Assembly (NCBI GenBank): GCA_964440115.1 | Contig: CAYTPV010000004.1 | Span: 62,001 to 126,000, forward strand | DNA: 64,000 nt | Reading direction: 5' to 3' | Origin: JAEWWD01 sp964440115 | Lineage (GTDB): Bacteria > Bacillota > Clostridia > Christensenellales > CAG-138 | Shown: in pieces, positions 1-8,069 of the stretch | How positions within the stretch are numbered: position 1 is the first letter of the stretch | How the letters are laid out: the number at the start of each line of letters is the position of its first letter | The notes under the pieces: generated by a model | What the model saw: only the letters and a program-made list of their open reading frames with translations | Database searches by the model: none | What the model was told of the DNA's origin: nothing | Program-made: the position numbers and the translations under genes

Positions 1-1011
1 ATACCGTTCGTGCTCGGTCTGCAGGTCGCAGCCCCAATCGACGGGGTACTGGAATTCTGCACCGCTGTTTTTGAGCAGTTCCACCGCTTGTGTGTAGGTA
101 ACATGCGCAAATTCGCTGTTGACCACATTATCCAGTCGGCCTAAAAGACCCTGATCGATAAACTGGTTGAAGAACGCCATTTCCTGCGGGCAGCGTTCCA
201 ATACCGTGCGGATGACGTATTTCACCATTGCCTCGGCAACTTCCATATCCCCCGCCAGATCACAGAACGCCATTTCCGGCTCGATCATCCAGAATTCCGC
301 CGCATGCCGCGCGGTAAACGAATTTTCCGCCCTAAAAGTTGGGCCAAACGTATAGATATCCCCGAACGCGAGCGCATAGGCTTCACCGTAAAGCTGGCCG
401 CTCACCGTCAGGTTTGCTTCTTTGGTGAAGAAATCCTGCGCAAAATCCACCTTGCCGTCTTGCGTGCGCGGCGGGTTTGCGATATCGAGCGTTGTAACGC
501 GGAACATTTCACCGGCGCCTTCACAATCGCTGCTTGTCAGAATGGGCGTATGCACATAAACAAACCCGTTCTGCTGGAAAAACTCGTGCACCGCTGCGGC
601 GGCTACGGACCTGACACGGAACGTGGCCTGAAAGGTATTGGTGCGCGCGCGCAGATGCTGCATTGTGCGCAAATATTCTAAGGTATGACGCTTTTTCTGC
701 AGCGGATACTCAGGCGGGCATTCGCCGAGCACCTCGATATGCTGCGCCTGTATTTCGAAGGGCTGGGGGGCATCCGGCGTTAATACAAGTACGCCGTTTA
801 CTCGAACTGAGCAGCCGGTGGAAAGGCCGCGGCCCAGATCACGTTCGTCGCGCGGGAATACGACCTGCACCGGCTTAAAGCTGCTGCCGTCCGCAAGCTC
901 AATAAAACCTGCCGTCTTTCCTTCACGCACAGTACGCGCCCAACCGCTTACAGTGATATCTCCTGCGAATGATGCGGGGTTTTCCTGCACTTGCGCAAGT
1001 TTGATCCTCAT
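1..1011 (-). CDS. asnS: Asparaginyl-tRNA synthetase, N-terminal part (gene runs off the window)
   Basis: Charges tRNA-Asn with asparagine in the cytosol. The visible 337 residues hold an N-terminal OB-fold anticodon-binding domain (about residues 1-105) and the start of the class II catalytic core. Motif 2 reads FRAENSFTARHAAEFWMIEP, the pattern that separates AsnRS from AspRS. The ATG at 1009-1011 follows an AGGAGG box. The C-terminal catalytic part lies outside the left edge. A possible promoter lies just upstream on the same strand (TGCATT, 17 bp, TATACT). Confidence 0.93.
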   Translation of the reverse strand, partial: MRIKLAQVQENPASFAGDITVSGWARTVREGKTAGFIELADGSSFKPVQVVFPRDERDLGRGLSTGCSVRVNGVLVLTPDAPQPFEIQAQHIEVLGECPPEYPLQKKRHTLEYLRTMQHLRARTNTFQATFRVRSVAAAAVHEFFQQNGFVYVHTPILTSSDCEGAGEMFRVTTLDIANPPRTQDGKVDFAQDFFTKEANLTVSGQLYGEAYALAFGDIYTFGPTFRAENSFTARHAAEFWMIEPEMAFCDLAGDMEVAEAMVKYVIRTVLERCPQEMAFFNQFIDQGLLGRLDNVVNSEFAHVTYTQAVELLKNSGAEFQYPVDWGCDLQTEHERY

Positions 1012-1044
1012 CGATCGTTCCTCCTAAGAAGTGCTATAGCAACA

Positions 1045-1073
1045 GTATACCATAGACCGCTATACGAATGCAG
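1045..1073 (-). promoter_or_regulatory. Possible promoter of asnS
   Basis: Read on the minus strand, a weak -35 (TGCATT) is followed by a 17-bp spacer and a -10 TATACT, ending about 34 bp before the asnS start codon. The -10 is good and the -35 is poor, so this is a pattern match only. Confidence 0.35.
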
Positions 1074-1184
1074 GGGGCATCTGTGTTTTGTAAAAAAGAT
1101 GGGCGAGCAATATGAGCGGACGAGTATGACGGCGCATATATCCGCATAGCCTGTATAGGCAGTACAGGTAAGGGAGCGATGTAC

Positions 1185-2216
1185 ATGAATCCATATATAC
1201 CTACGCTGGTGGTTCGTACACGGCACGCAGTCGCGGCTGTGGAAATGAACGGCGCGCCGGTCGGGGACGCCTCTCCGGATAGGCATCTCGCGCTGCCGCT
1301 TTCAGATAGCGGCGAGTATTATATCGGTATATTTCCGCTGTCCGACGACGAACGCAGGTATTATCCCGTTGTACGCAAGCTGCGGTTTTCAAATGGTGTG
1401 CTGCAATGTGAACACAGCAGCGATGTGGAAGCTTACGCGTGGCCGGGCGGCATCTATGAAGCGGTTTTTGGTCCCGGTGTTTTTCCGACGCAGCCCGAAG
1501 CCGTATTTCCCTACACAATAGATCAGGCGGAATTGCCGGATGGCTGCCTCGCAACATTGTACTATGAAAACGGATTGCGCCTTGCTGTGGAGGATGGCAT
1601 GCGCCTGCGCTATGGCGCCGTGCTGGGGGAAGCACAAAACGGGAAACTGTATCCTTTGCAGAACGGCATGCTCTGTGCTACAGCTGGCTCGCCTGATATT
1701 CCCGGAGGTGAATTGCCGGAACAATATGGGACGGAACTGATTGTGCTGGATAAGGAATACACGGAGCTGCTGCATATTACCGGCAGCGCCGTAGGGTTGG
1801 AAAACAACAACGCTATACGGTTTACCCGGATGGATACGCTGCTGATGCATGAACGAAGGCAAGTATACCGGTTAACGGACGGCAAGTATATTGCCGAAGA
1901 ACCTGCGCTTGGATTTTTCACGCATGCGCCGCGTCATCTGTTATCAACGAAAGAGATATTGCGCGCTTTCTGCGAATCCGTTCGGTATGGCTTGTGGGAC
2001 GAAGCATTCTCGTATCTCTCACCGGGGCTTGCGGCAGGGCTTACACCGCAGACGGTGCGCGACTGTATGGGCGGCTTTACAGGCATTCGCGCGCCATATG
2101 TCAACGATGATCAGATGCTGGGCCTTTGTTATCCTCCTAAAGACGGCGTCATTCCGGTTCGCGTATTTACATTTGCATTCGACAACGAAAAAATTGATAA
2201 TATCCTGGAAGAATAG
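1185..2216 (+). CDS. Hypothetical protein, about 343 aa
   Basis: I do not recognise this family. It is soluble-looking, with no signal peptide or membrane segment, and is rich in short beta-prone stretches and tyrosine. An in-frame ATG lies at 1179, but the AAGGGAG box is only two bases before it and eight bases before the ATG at 1185, so I choose 1185. It is divergent from asnS and separated by 98 bp from the downstream metallopeptidase. Codon use matches its neighbours. No function is proposed. Confidence 0.7.
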   Translation: MNPYIPTLVVRTRHAVAAVEMNGAPVGDASPDRHLALPLSDSGEYYIGIFPLSDDERRYYPVVRKLRFSNGVLQCEHSSDVEAYAWPGGIYEAVFGPGVFPTQPEAVFPYTIDQAELPDGCLATLYYENGLRLAVEDGMRLRYGAVLGEAQNGKLYPLQNGMLCATAGSPDIPGGELPEQYGTELIVLDKEYTELLHITGSAVGLENNNAIRFTRMDTLLMHERRQVYRLTDGKYIAEEPALGFFTHAPRHLLSTKEILRAFCESVRYGLWDEAFSYLSPGLAAGLTPQTVRDCMGGFTGIRAPYVNDDQMLGLCYPPKDGVIPVRVFTFAFDNEKIDNILEE

Positions 2217-2314
2217 TTCTTACAACAGATTGACACAAACGCTTCACAGCAATTTCGAGAATTTCACGGGACATTGTGCTATACTAATGAAAACTGGCAG
2301 CTGGAGGGGTTGCA

Positions 2315-3019
2315 ATGGTAAACCCAATGTATTTTTACGGTTATAACGGGTATCTGATTTTTGCGCTGATTGGCGTGCTCATACTTAGTGCGGTCGCACA
2401 ATCAAGCGTGCGGAAAACATTTCAAAAATATGCGCAAGTTAGGGCAAGTGCTGGCGTTTCAGCGTCCAGTGTCGCCCGCGAATTATTGCGTCGCGAAGGC
2501 AGCGTTGCACAGGTCGAACCCGTGCAGGGCAGGCTGACAGATCATTTTGATCCCCGCAGCAATATTGTTGGACTGAGCGAGGCTGTATTTAACGATAACT
2601 CAGTCGCCGCACTCGCGGTTGCCGCCCATGAAATTGGGCATGTCATGCAGTACGAAACGGGCTATGTTCCTATCCGTATACGCAATGCCATATTGCCGGT
2701 TGCTAATTTTGGCTCCCAGGCAGCGCCGTTTATCGTGATTATCGGCTTGCTGATGAGCAGTTTTAATCTTGCGATATTCGGCGTGATTCTCTTTGGCGCC
2801 ATGCTTCTGTTTCAGGTCGTGACGCTGCCTGTGGAACTCAACGCTTCCCATCGCGCGATTGAAATGCTCGAAGGCGGCGGGTATTTGAGCTACGATGAAG
2901 CGCCGCAGGCAAAAGCGGTACTGCGTGCTGCCGCGTTTACGTACGTGGTAGCGGCTCTTGCCAGCCTCGTTACATTGCTGCGACTATTAAGCATGGCAAA
3001 CAGCACAAGACGCAGATAA
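2315..3019 (+). CDS. Membrane zinc metallopeptidase, YugP family
   Basis: A 234-residue membrane protein with an N-terminal helix (about residues 8-28), a zinc-peptidase motif AAHEIGHVMQ near residue 108, and two or three further helices around 130-175 and 200-225. The HEIGH box provides two zinc ligands and the catalytic glutamate, as in the neutral zinc metallopeptidase family typified by Bacillus YugP. The length is normal for the family. The ATG follows a GGAGGGG box. The physiological substrate of this family is not established. Two hairpin terminators follow the gene. Confidence 0.85.
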   Translation: MVNPMYFYGYNGYLIFALIGVLILSAVAQSSVRKTFQKYAQVRASAGVSASSVARELLRREGSVAQVEPVQGRLTDHFDPRSNIVGLSEAVFNDNSVAALAVAAHEIGHVMQYETGYVPIRIRNAILPVANFGSQAAPFIVIIGLLMSSFNLAIFGVILFGAMLLFQVVTLPVELNASHRAIEMLEGGGYLSYDEAPQAKAVLRAAAFTYVVAALASLVTLLRLLSMANSTRRR

Positions 3020-3025
3020 TTTAGG

Positions 3026-3064
3026 CCACCGATAAAGTCCTGCGTACTTTGTCGGTGGGTTTTC
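3026..3064 (+). terminator. Hairpin terminator after the metallopeptidase
   Basis: CCACCGA pairs with TCGGTGG, and AAAGT with ACTTT inside it, followed by GTTTTC. It starts seven bases after the stop codon. Confidence 0.65.
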
Positions 3065-3073
3065 TGTAGGTTA

Positions 3074-3100
3074 GAATGCCGCTCATGGCGGCATTCTTTT
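3074..3100 (+). terminator. Second hairpin with T-tract
   Basis: GAATGCCGC pairs perfectly with GCGGCATTC around a 5-base loop, followed by TTTT. It may be a back-up terminator for the metallopeptidase, and it directly abuts the three-way-junction element. Confidence 0.6.
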
Positions 3101-3101
3101 G

Positions 3102-3193
3102 CAAATTCGGCGAGCACCCGAATGGTACATTCGGGTATTCTTCAAGGAAGGATGTACAGCGTCCGGCTGTACGATAATGAATCGCCGAATTTG
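3102..3193. ncRNA. Candidate structured RNA or palindromic repeat element (three-way junction)
   Basis: A perfect 12-bp outer stem (3102-3113 with 3182-3193) encloses two perfect hairpins: 9 bp with a 3-base loop (3116-3136) and 7 bp with a 5-base loop (3154-3172). Single-stranded joints of about 17 and 9 bases connect them. No long open frame crosses it. I compared it by eye with purine, TPP, THF and fluoride riboswitches and with hammerhead ribozymes, and the diagnostic bases are absent. The strand is undetermined because the fold is nearly symmetrical. Confidence 0.45.
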
Positions 3194-3269
3194 AACGAAT
3201 GAGGGGTTGGAACGGCAAGTTCCTAAGCGGATTAATAAAGAAATGGGACGCAGGAATGCCCGCATGAAT

Positions 3270-3296
3270 CGAAAAAGCGGCTTACGCCGCTTTTTC
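3270..3296. terminator. Bidirectional terminator downstream of the DUF1540 gene
   Basis: CGAAAAAGCGGC pairs with GCCGCTTTTTCG with a short loop. The A-tract and T-tract flanks let it work on either strand. On the minus strand it lies about 25 bp after the DUF1540 stop codon. Confidence 0.65.
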
Positions 3297-3318
3297 GACC
3301 TGAAAGGAAGCCGGTCCG

Positions 3319-3489
3319 CTATTTTACCTGATAGGATCCGCACAGGGTCTCATCTTCCGCCTTGCCGTTGTTGCATTTTGAACATGGCTTGACGACAATG
3401 CTGTGTAATGAGCAGGCGTTGCTGTCGTAAAATTTGCAGCTGTTTACCTCACAGCCGATACTTTGCTGACCGTTGTTGCTATTCTGCAT
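3319..3489 (-). CDS. DUF1540 small cysteine-rich protein, 56 aa
   Basis: A 56-residue protein with cysteines in IGCEVNSCKFY, NACSLHS, KPCSKCN and ETLCGSY. The pattern GCxVxSCxFY is the DUF1540 signature, a family found in Clostridia and Bacilli and suspected to bind metal; its role is unknown. The ATG at 3487-3489 is preceded by TAGGAGGT with normal spacing. It is divergent from the DNA glycosylase gene and ends in a strong terminator. Confidence 0.82.
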   Translation of the reverse strand: MQNSNNGQQSIGCEVNSCKFYDSNACSLHSIVVKPCSKCNNGKAEDETLCGSYQVK

Positions 3490-3585
3490 GTACCTTTACC
3501 TCCTAGCTGGATTGATCGCGTTGGATCGGAATTAGTATGCGGCAAGCGAACTTATGCTATGCGCAGTATTGGGAAGGATAACGAT

Positions 3586-4080
3586 ATGCAGCGATTAACC
3601 GGCCTTGCGCCTATAGCAAACCCTGATGCTCGCCTGCTTCTGCTTGGTTCCATGCCCGGCGCGGCATCTCTATCGGCACAGCAGTATTATGCGTATGCGC
3701 GCAATCATTTTTGGCAGCTCATATGCGCCGCTCTAAACGAGAAAGATCCCGGTGCGTATGACGATAGAATTGCGATGCTATTGCGGCACAATATCGCTCT
3801 TTGGGATGTCATTCAATCCTGCTTGCGTGAGGGCAGTCTGGATAAAGACATCAAAGAAGCGGTACCCAACGATATCGTTTCATTTTTACAGACGCATCCG
3901 GCAGTAAGAACCGTTTGCTTTAACGGAACGGCTGCGCAGAACATGTACGATAAACATTTTGAGCGGCTGGACGGTATTCTTTATCTATTACTGCCGTCTT
4001 CCAGCCCCGTTCCCCGCCAGAAGATCAGGACGCTTGCCGATAAGCTTCCGGCATGGACTGCAATTGGACAATATTTATAA
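3586..4080 (+). CDS. DNA-deoxyinosine glycosylase (UDG superfamily)
   Basis: A 164-residue uracil-DNA-glycosylase-fold enzyme predicted to remove hypoxanthine from deaminated adenine in DNA. Family features visible are the early LLLGSMPGAASL motif 1, the YYAYARNHFW segment, the ALWDVIQSC segment, and the late LLPSSSPVP motif that carries the DNA-intercalating loop. Upstream in-frame starts exist, but GGGAAGGA lies just before the ATG at 3586 and the family normally begins close to motif 1. It is followed 17 bp later by the DUF3842 gene, probably in the same transcript. Confidence 0.8.
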   Translation: MQRLTGLAPIANPDARLLLLGSMPGAASLSAQQYYAYARNHFWQLICAALNEKDPGAYDDRIAMLLRHNIALWDVIQSCLREGSLDKDIKEAVPNDIVSFLQTHPAVRTVCFNGTAAQNMYDKHFERLDGILYLLLPSSSPVPRQKIRTLADKLPAWTAIGQYL

Positions 4081-4097
4081 GTTTGGGGGTATTACGC

Positions 4098-4508
4098 ATG
4101 CGGATTGCCATTATCGATGGACAGGGCGGCGGCGTAGGCTGTGCGCTCATAGAGCGGCTTCGCGGCAAAGGACATACATTGCTCGCATTGGGCACGAATT
4201 CGCTGGCGACATCCGCCATGCTGCGCGCGGGCGCGGATGAAGGTGCTACGGGGGAAAATGCCATTTGCTACAGCGCACAACGCTGTGATATCATCGGAGC
4301 CCCCATCGGCATGCTGGCTGCAAACGCGCTGCACGGGGAGGTGTCGCCTGCCATTGCCATGGCAGTCGGCGGCTCGGATGCCCGCAAGGTGTTTGTACCG
4401 AGCACACGCTGCAACATAGAGATCGCGGGAACGCAGCAGATGACGCTCGCGCAATTTGCAGACGATGCGGCGATGCGTATACTAATGATCGCGCAGGGCG
4501 GTCAATAG
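4098..4508 (+). CDS. DUF3842 family protein, 136 aa
   Basis: Begins MRIAIIDGQGGGVG, a glycine-rich Rossmann-like start typical of DUF3842 proteins of Clostridia. The family has no known function. The start at 4098 is chosen because the conserved domain begins at this methionine; a GGGGGT stretch about 10 bases upstream can serve as ribosome binding site. It is probably cotranscribed with the upstream glycosylase. A hairpin with a T8 tract lies about 100 bp downstream. Confidence 0.72.
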   Translation: MRIAIIDGQGGGVGCALIERLRGKGHTLLALGTNSLATSAMLRAGADEGATGENAICYSAQRCDIIGAPIGMLAANALHGEVSPAIAMAVGGSDARKVFVPSTRCNIEIAGTQQMTLAQFADDAAMRILMIAQGGQ

Positions 4509-4604
4509 TCTTATAGTCATGGCGAGTTTGGCATTTGTTTTCCTGTTTTTGCGTTAGCGTGCATACAATGTAGCGCGGCGCGAATGAACTTATATACTTT
4601 AAGG

Positions 4605-4631
4605 CGCGGCCGTTACCGGCGCGTTTTTTTT
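4605..4631 (+). terminator. Rho-independent terminator before the C45 hydrolase gene
   Basis: CGCGGCCG pairs with CGGCGCG (one bulged G) around TTAC and is followed by eight T. It ends the DUF3842 transcript or attenuates the next gene. It also argues against the longer open frame of the next gene, which would begin inside this element. Confidence 0.7.
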
Positions 4632-4658
4632 ATGTGTGAAAAGAGGTGGGGGTTGTCT

Positions 4659-6335
4659 ATGAATGCGCAGATGAAGCAGCGTATGAATACGGTATATCGG
4701 GCCTATGTGCAGGATGGATTTCGTCCGGTAAAAGCATATGTCCTCAACGACGCGATTGGTGTAATGGCGGTACACAATACTTCAAAAGACTATGATACGG
4801 GCAGCGGCAAGACGAGCTATTATCTGGACGGGACGCCCTACGAGCGGGGGTATTTGCTGGGCCTTCTTGCCGAGCCGCAGATTTCACAGATGGCAGTTAA
4901 GTTTACGGACAGCATTATATTTGACTTTATCGATGCCGAGTTTCTAAATATTCTTCCGCTGCTTAATAAACTGATGGTTTCACTTCTTTATGAGATGTGC
5001 GATGCGGGATACGATGCATTGCCTGCCCATATCCATGAAGAGGTAGATGGTATTCTGGCAGGATGTAAAAAAAGCAACCCGCGCACGCAGGTTACCCATC
5101 AGCGGTTGGCGGTCATGAATATGGGCTTTGACGCGCTGTGCGCGCTTGCGTATACCGGCGGGTTCCTGCGCGAGCGTGCCCCGGATCTGTCGCACGAAGC
5201 CATACGTCTCACCATGATGTGCAACGCGTTTTCCGTTTACGGCGCGCTGGCGGGAGGCGGGCATTATTTCGCGCGGGATTTTATGTTCGTAACCGGCGGC
5301 GTATTTCAGCGATACATTGCACATTTCATCCATGTACCTTCGCAAGGCGAAGGGGAAATTGTGTATCCTTATGTCAGCATCACCGCTCCCGGTATTGTGG
5401 GCAGTATCAGCGCTATGAACACAAAAGGCGTAGCGGTCGGCGTCAACATGTCGCCTGCCGCGAACTGCGACCCTAAACAGCTTGGCATGAATTCTTTGCT
5501 GCTTGCCCGGGAATGCATACTGCGCGGCGGGAGCGCGAGGGAAGCAGCGGATGTGATATTCTCCACAAATCGCGGCGTCACATGGAATTACGCGCTGTCA
5601 GATGGAGCGAACGACGAGGCATGTACCATGGAAGCGGGCGCATCGTGGCCGGTGCTTGACCCGCTGCAGTATCCTCCCGCACATTGGCGGCCGTATCTGC
5701 CGGATGAAGCGTTTCTGCAGGGGCATCCTGCCGCACCGCTGGTAAATGGCGCGATAGCCCGCTGGTGCGAAGTGGCGTTTCCGGAAGAATACTACGCGTT
5801 TAATCCGGAGTTGTGGAAGCACTACCAGCAAACGGTTAATCCAAATATCAAGCTGCTCGAAGGCGCGTTTTTGCCCGATGGATTTATCAACCGTACGCCC
5901 AAAGAAAAAAACTGTCCCTTGGGGTATTACTTTGCGCCGCAGCGAACGCAGGGGAACGTGCACATCACCACCAATCATTTTCTGATGCCGCAGATGCGCC
6001 TTTGCGCCATGGACGCTTGGACGCAGTTGGTGGCGCGAGGGCATATCAATGATATTCAGTGGCGGTATGATGAATTGAATCACCAGATTAGGCAGGCACT
6101 CGCAGAGCGGGGGTTCATTGATTACGATACGGCGAAGCGTCTGGCTGAGTTTTTGGCTCCTTACGGAGAGTATCCGGATTACTATGCGAAGAACCCGAAA
6201 AGCGCCGACAAAAAAGAACTGCGCATTGAGGGATGCGCGTCTGTATTTGATCTGAAGAAGGTAACGGTCGAAAGCCATTACGGTTATTACTGCGATGGTT
6301 GGGTAAAGACCTCGCTTATAAATTATGTTCAATGA
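4659..6335 (+). CDS. C45-family (acyl-CoA:6-APA acyltransferase-like) amide hydrolase, 558 aa
   Basis: An Ntn-hydrolase-fold protein related to peptidase family C45 and phospholipase-B-like proteins. The likely nucleophile is the cysteine in LTMMCNAFSVYG (about residue 190), followed by GGHYFARDFMF, which matches the GxxxxxRNxDF pattern of the family. The region upstream of that cysteine would be the propeptide or helical segment. A Ntn core GIVGSISAMNTKGVAVGVN follows. No signal peptide is evident. Start 4659 follows AGAGGTGGG; an earlier start at 4584 would cross a terminator. Substrate unknown. It stands alone between two terminators. Confidence 0.75.
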   Translation: MNAQMKQRMNTVYRAYVQDGFRPVKAYVLNDAIGVMAVHNTSKDYDTGSGKTSYYLDGTPYERGYLLGLLAEPQISQMAVKFTDSIIFDFIDAEFLNILPLLNKLMVSLLYEMCDAGYDALPAHIHEEVDGILAGCKKSNPRTQVTHQRLAVMNMGFDALCALAYTGGFLRERAPDLSHEAIRLTMMCNAFSVYGALAGGGHYFARDFMFVTGGVFQRYIAHFIHVPSQGEGEIVYPYVSITAPGIVGSISAMNTKGVAVGVNMSPAANCDPKQLGMNSLLLARECILRGGSAREAADVIFSTNRGVTWNYALSDGANDEACTMEAGASWPVLDPLQYPPAHWRPYLPDEAFLQGHPAAPLVNGAIARWCEVAFPEEYYAFNPELWKHYQQTVNPNIKLLEGAFLPDGFINRTPKEKNCPLGYYFAPQRTQGNVHITTNHFLMPQMRLCAMDAWTQLVARGHINDIQWRYDELNHQIRQALAERGFIDYDTAKRLAEFLAPYGEYPDYYAKNPKSADKKELRIEGCASVFDLKKVTVESHYGYYCDGWVKTSLINYVQ

Positions 6336-6352
6336 TCGAAGTATACATGGCA

Positions 6353-6379
6353 AAAAAGCGTCCCGATGGGGACGCTTTT
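6353..6379. terminator. Bidirectional terminator between convergent genes
   Basis: AAAAGCGTCCC and GGGACGCTTTT pair around CGATG-type loop bases. It sits between the C45 hydrolase gene and the convergent PLP decarboxylase gene. Confidence 0.75.
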
Positions 6380-6402
6380 GAAATGCTTAGATATCAATTT
6401 AT

Positions 6403-7623
6403 TTATGCGTTTAAGACTTGTCCGTCCTTCGACAAAAACAGCTGCGCCGGAGGCGTTTGGGAAGAAAACTGCATGGGCGAAATGGCGGCGGCATAACTGC
6501 CCGCGTTTGTAATGACCACCATATCCCCGATTTCCAGTTTGGGAAGCGTGATATCCTTGGCGATTACGTCCATCGCCGTGCACAGATTGCCGCCGAGCGT
6601 CACGCATTCCTGTTCGCTTTGCGAACCGAGCGCGATGATCTCATGTGCGCCTGCGCCGGTAAACAGAGGTTCGCTGCTTGCGGGCTTTTCATCGGAAGTA
6701 TAGCTTGAAACGATCTGCGCGAGCGATGGCTTGATAAACCCGTTGAGCGTGTTGCTCAAAAGCACAAATGTTTTGCCGTAGGATGTTTTTTTATCCAATA
6801 CCTTGGTGGCGTATACGCCGCATTTGCACACCGCAAACCGCCCTGTTTCAATGATTATATTCGTGTCTTTGTGCCGCGTATGGTAGTCACAGAACAGCTT
6901 GGACGCTTCTTTGCCCAGAGCGTCGATATCAATCGGTTTCTCATCCGGTGCATACGGTACGCCTATGCCGGAACCCATATTGATATACTGCAGCGTAATA
7001 CCAAGCTGCTGTTCCGCTTTTTCTGCAAAAGCGAGCATGTTTTCATAATAGCCCAATATGAGTTCAGCTTTGAGCTCCTGACTCCGGGAATGCACGTGTA
7101 TGCCCGTTATCTGTACATGCTGATAGCCGTTAAGCAGCGACGCATTTTCAAATACAACTTTTTCGTCAATTCCGAACTTGGAGGGAGTGCCGGTCTGGGA
7201 ATAGAATGTGAAATCCGGGTTGATGCGGATACCGATTTCAGCGGTGATGCCTTTTTGCTGCGCAATCTCGTCAATGGCGCGTATCTCGTTCAGGCTGTCT
7301 GCAATCAGTACACATTGCCCCAAAGCTTCCGAAATATCCTTTTTGCTTTTTCCTGGCGCAGAATAGAGTATCTTCTCTTTGGGCAGCCCCAGTGAACTGC
7401 TTAAGAGCACTTCGTTCAGGCTTGCGGCGTCTGCGCCGAACCCCTGGGAAAACACCGTTTTTACGACGAGGGGATGCGGATTTGCCTTGATAGAATACAG
7501 AAAATCAACATTCTCAAACGCACGCCTGAGCATTTGCGTATAGGAAAGTATTATGCTCTCTTCATATAAATAGAAACTATCATATTTTTCGGACTGTTCT
7601 TTTATTGCAGGCAAGTTGAACAT
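6403..7623 (-). CDS. PLP-dependent decarboxylase, fold type III (LysA/ornithine-decarboxylase-like)
   Basis: A 406-residue alanine-racemase-fold decarboxylase. The PLP lysine is in FLYSIKANPHP (about K46). IHVHSRSQ, a GSGIGVPY glycine loop, GNLCTAMDVIAKD (active-site Cys and Asp contributed across the dimer) and the late NAGSYAAAISPMQF are also visible. LysA proper has CESGD at the cysteine position; the CTAMD variant and the missing lysine-pathway neighbours suggest another amino-acid substrate, such as those of siderophore, polyamine or carrier-protein-bound decarboxylases. The ATG at 7621-7623 follows AGGAGG by eight bases; an adjacent TTG is less likely. Confidence 0.78.
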   Translation of the reverse strand: MFNLPAIKEQSEKYDSFYLYEESIILSYTQMLRRAFENVDFLYSIKANPHPLVVKTVFSQGFGADAASLNEVLLSSSLGLPKEKILYSAPGKSKKDISEALGQCVLIADSLNEIRAIDEIAQQKGITAEIGIRINPDFTFYSQTGTPSKFGIDEKVVFENASLLNGYQHVQITGIHVHSRSQELKAELILGYYENMLAFAEKAEQQLGITLQYINMGSGIGVPYAPDEKPIDIDALGKEASKLFCDYHTRHKDTNIIIETGRFAVCKCGVYATKVLDKKTSYGKTFVLLSNTLNGFIKPSLAQIVSSYTSDEKPASSEPLFTGAGAHEIIALGSQSEQECVTLGGNLCTAMDVIAKDITLPKLEIGDMVVITNAGSYAAAISPMQFSSQTPPAQLFLSKDGQVLNA

Positions 7624-7673
7624 CAAAATGTCCTCCTATACGGTTATTACTTTGGGAACACGCAGTTATAAAT

Positions 7674-7698
7674 AAAAAACGCCTCCGACGCGGGGGCG
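7674..7698 (-). terminator. Terminator of the small ferredoxin gene
   Basis: On the minus strand CGCCCCC pairs with GGAGGCG (one mismatch) and runs into TTTTTT, about 27 bp after the ferredoxin stop codon. Confidence 0.65.
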
Positions 7699-7724
7699 CT
7701 TTCTATGCTTTACCTAAGTTGCAA

Positions 7725-7895
7725 TTATGAGGGGTTAGGAGCACTGACCGGGCAAACGTCTGCGCAAGCGCCGCACTCAATGCAGGTATCCGCATCGATG
7801 ACATAAGAGCTGTCGCCCTGGGAAATAGCGTTGACCGGGCATTCCGCCTCACATGCGCCGCAGCTGATGCACTCATCGTTGATCACGTAGGCCAT
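7725..7895 (-). CDS. 2[4Fe-4S] ferredoxin, 56 aa
   Basis: A small clostridial-type ferredoxin with two complete cluster motifs, CISCGACEAECPVNAI and CIECGACADVCPVSAP. It carries low-potential electrons, for instance for 2-oxoacid:ferredoxin oxidoreductases such as the one at 41.7-44.7 kb. The ATG at 7893-7895 follows GGAGGTGCTTAC. It is a single-gene unit with its own terminator. Confidence 0.93.
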   Translation of the reverse strand: MAYVINDECISCGACEAECPVNAISQGDSSYVIDADTCIECGACADVCPVSAPNPS

Positions 7896-8023
7896 TGTAA
7901 GCACCTCCAGTTAATTTCTCATATCATTGTAACATGGGAGCCGTAAAAATCAATGTGTAAATTGTAAATCCATCTATATACTATTGTATGAAATGATGAA
8001 CAATAATAGAAAGCGTAAAAATA

Positions 8024-8053
8024 ATCGCCCGGGAAGCAAGCTTCACGGGCGAT
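8024..8053 (-). terminator. Terminator of the transketolase pair
   Basis: ATCGCCC pairs with GGGCGAT with an inner GAAGC/GCTTC stem, followed on the minus strand by TATTTTT. It lies 17 bp after the stop codon at 8070. Confidence 0.75.
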
Positions 8054-8069
8054 TGCTGTGCAATGTATT

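Noticed and set aside
4584..4658. Upstream start of the C45 hydrolase gene
   Set aside because: It would place a terminator hairpin with T8 inside the coding sequence; the ATG at 4659 has a proper ribosome binding site.
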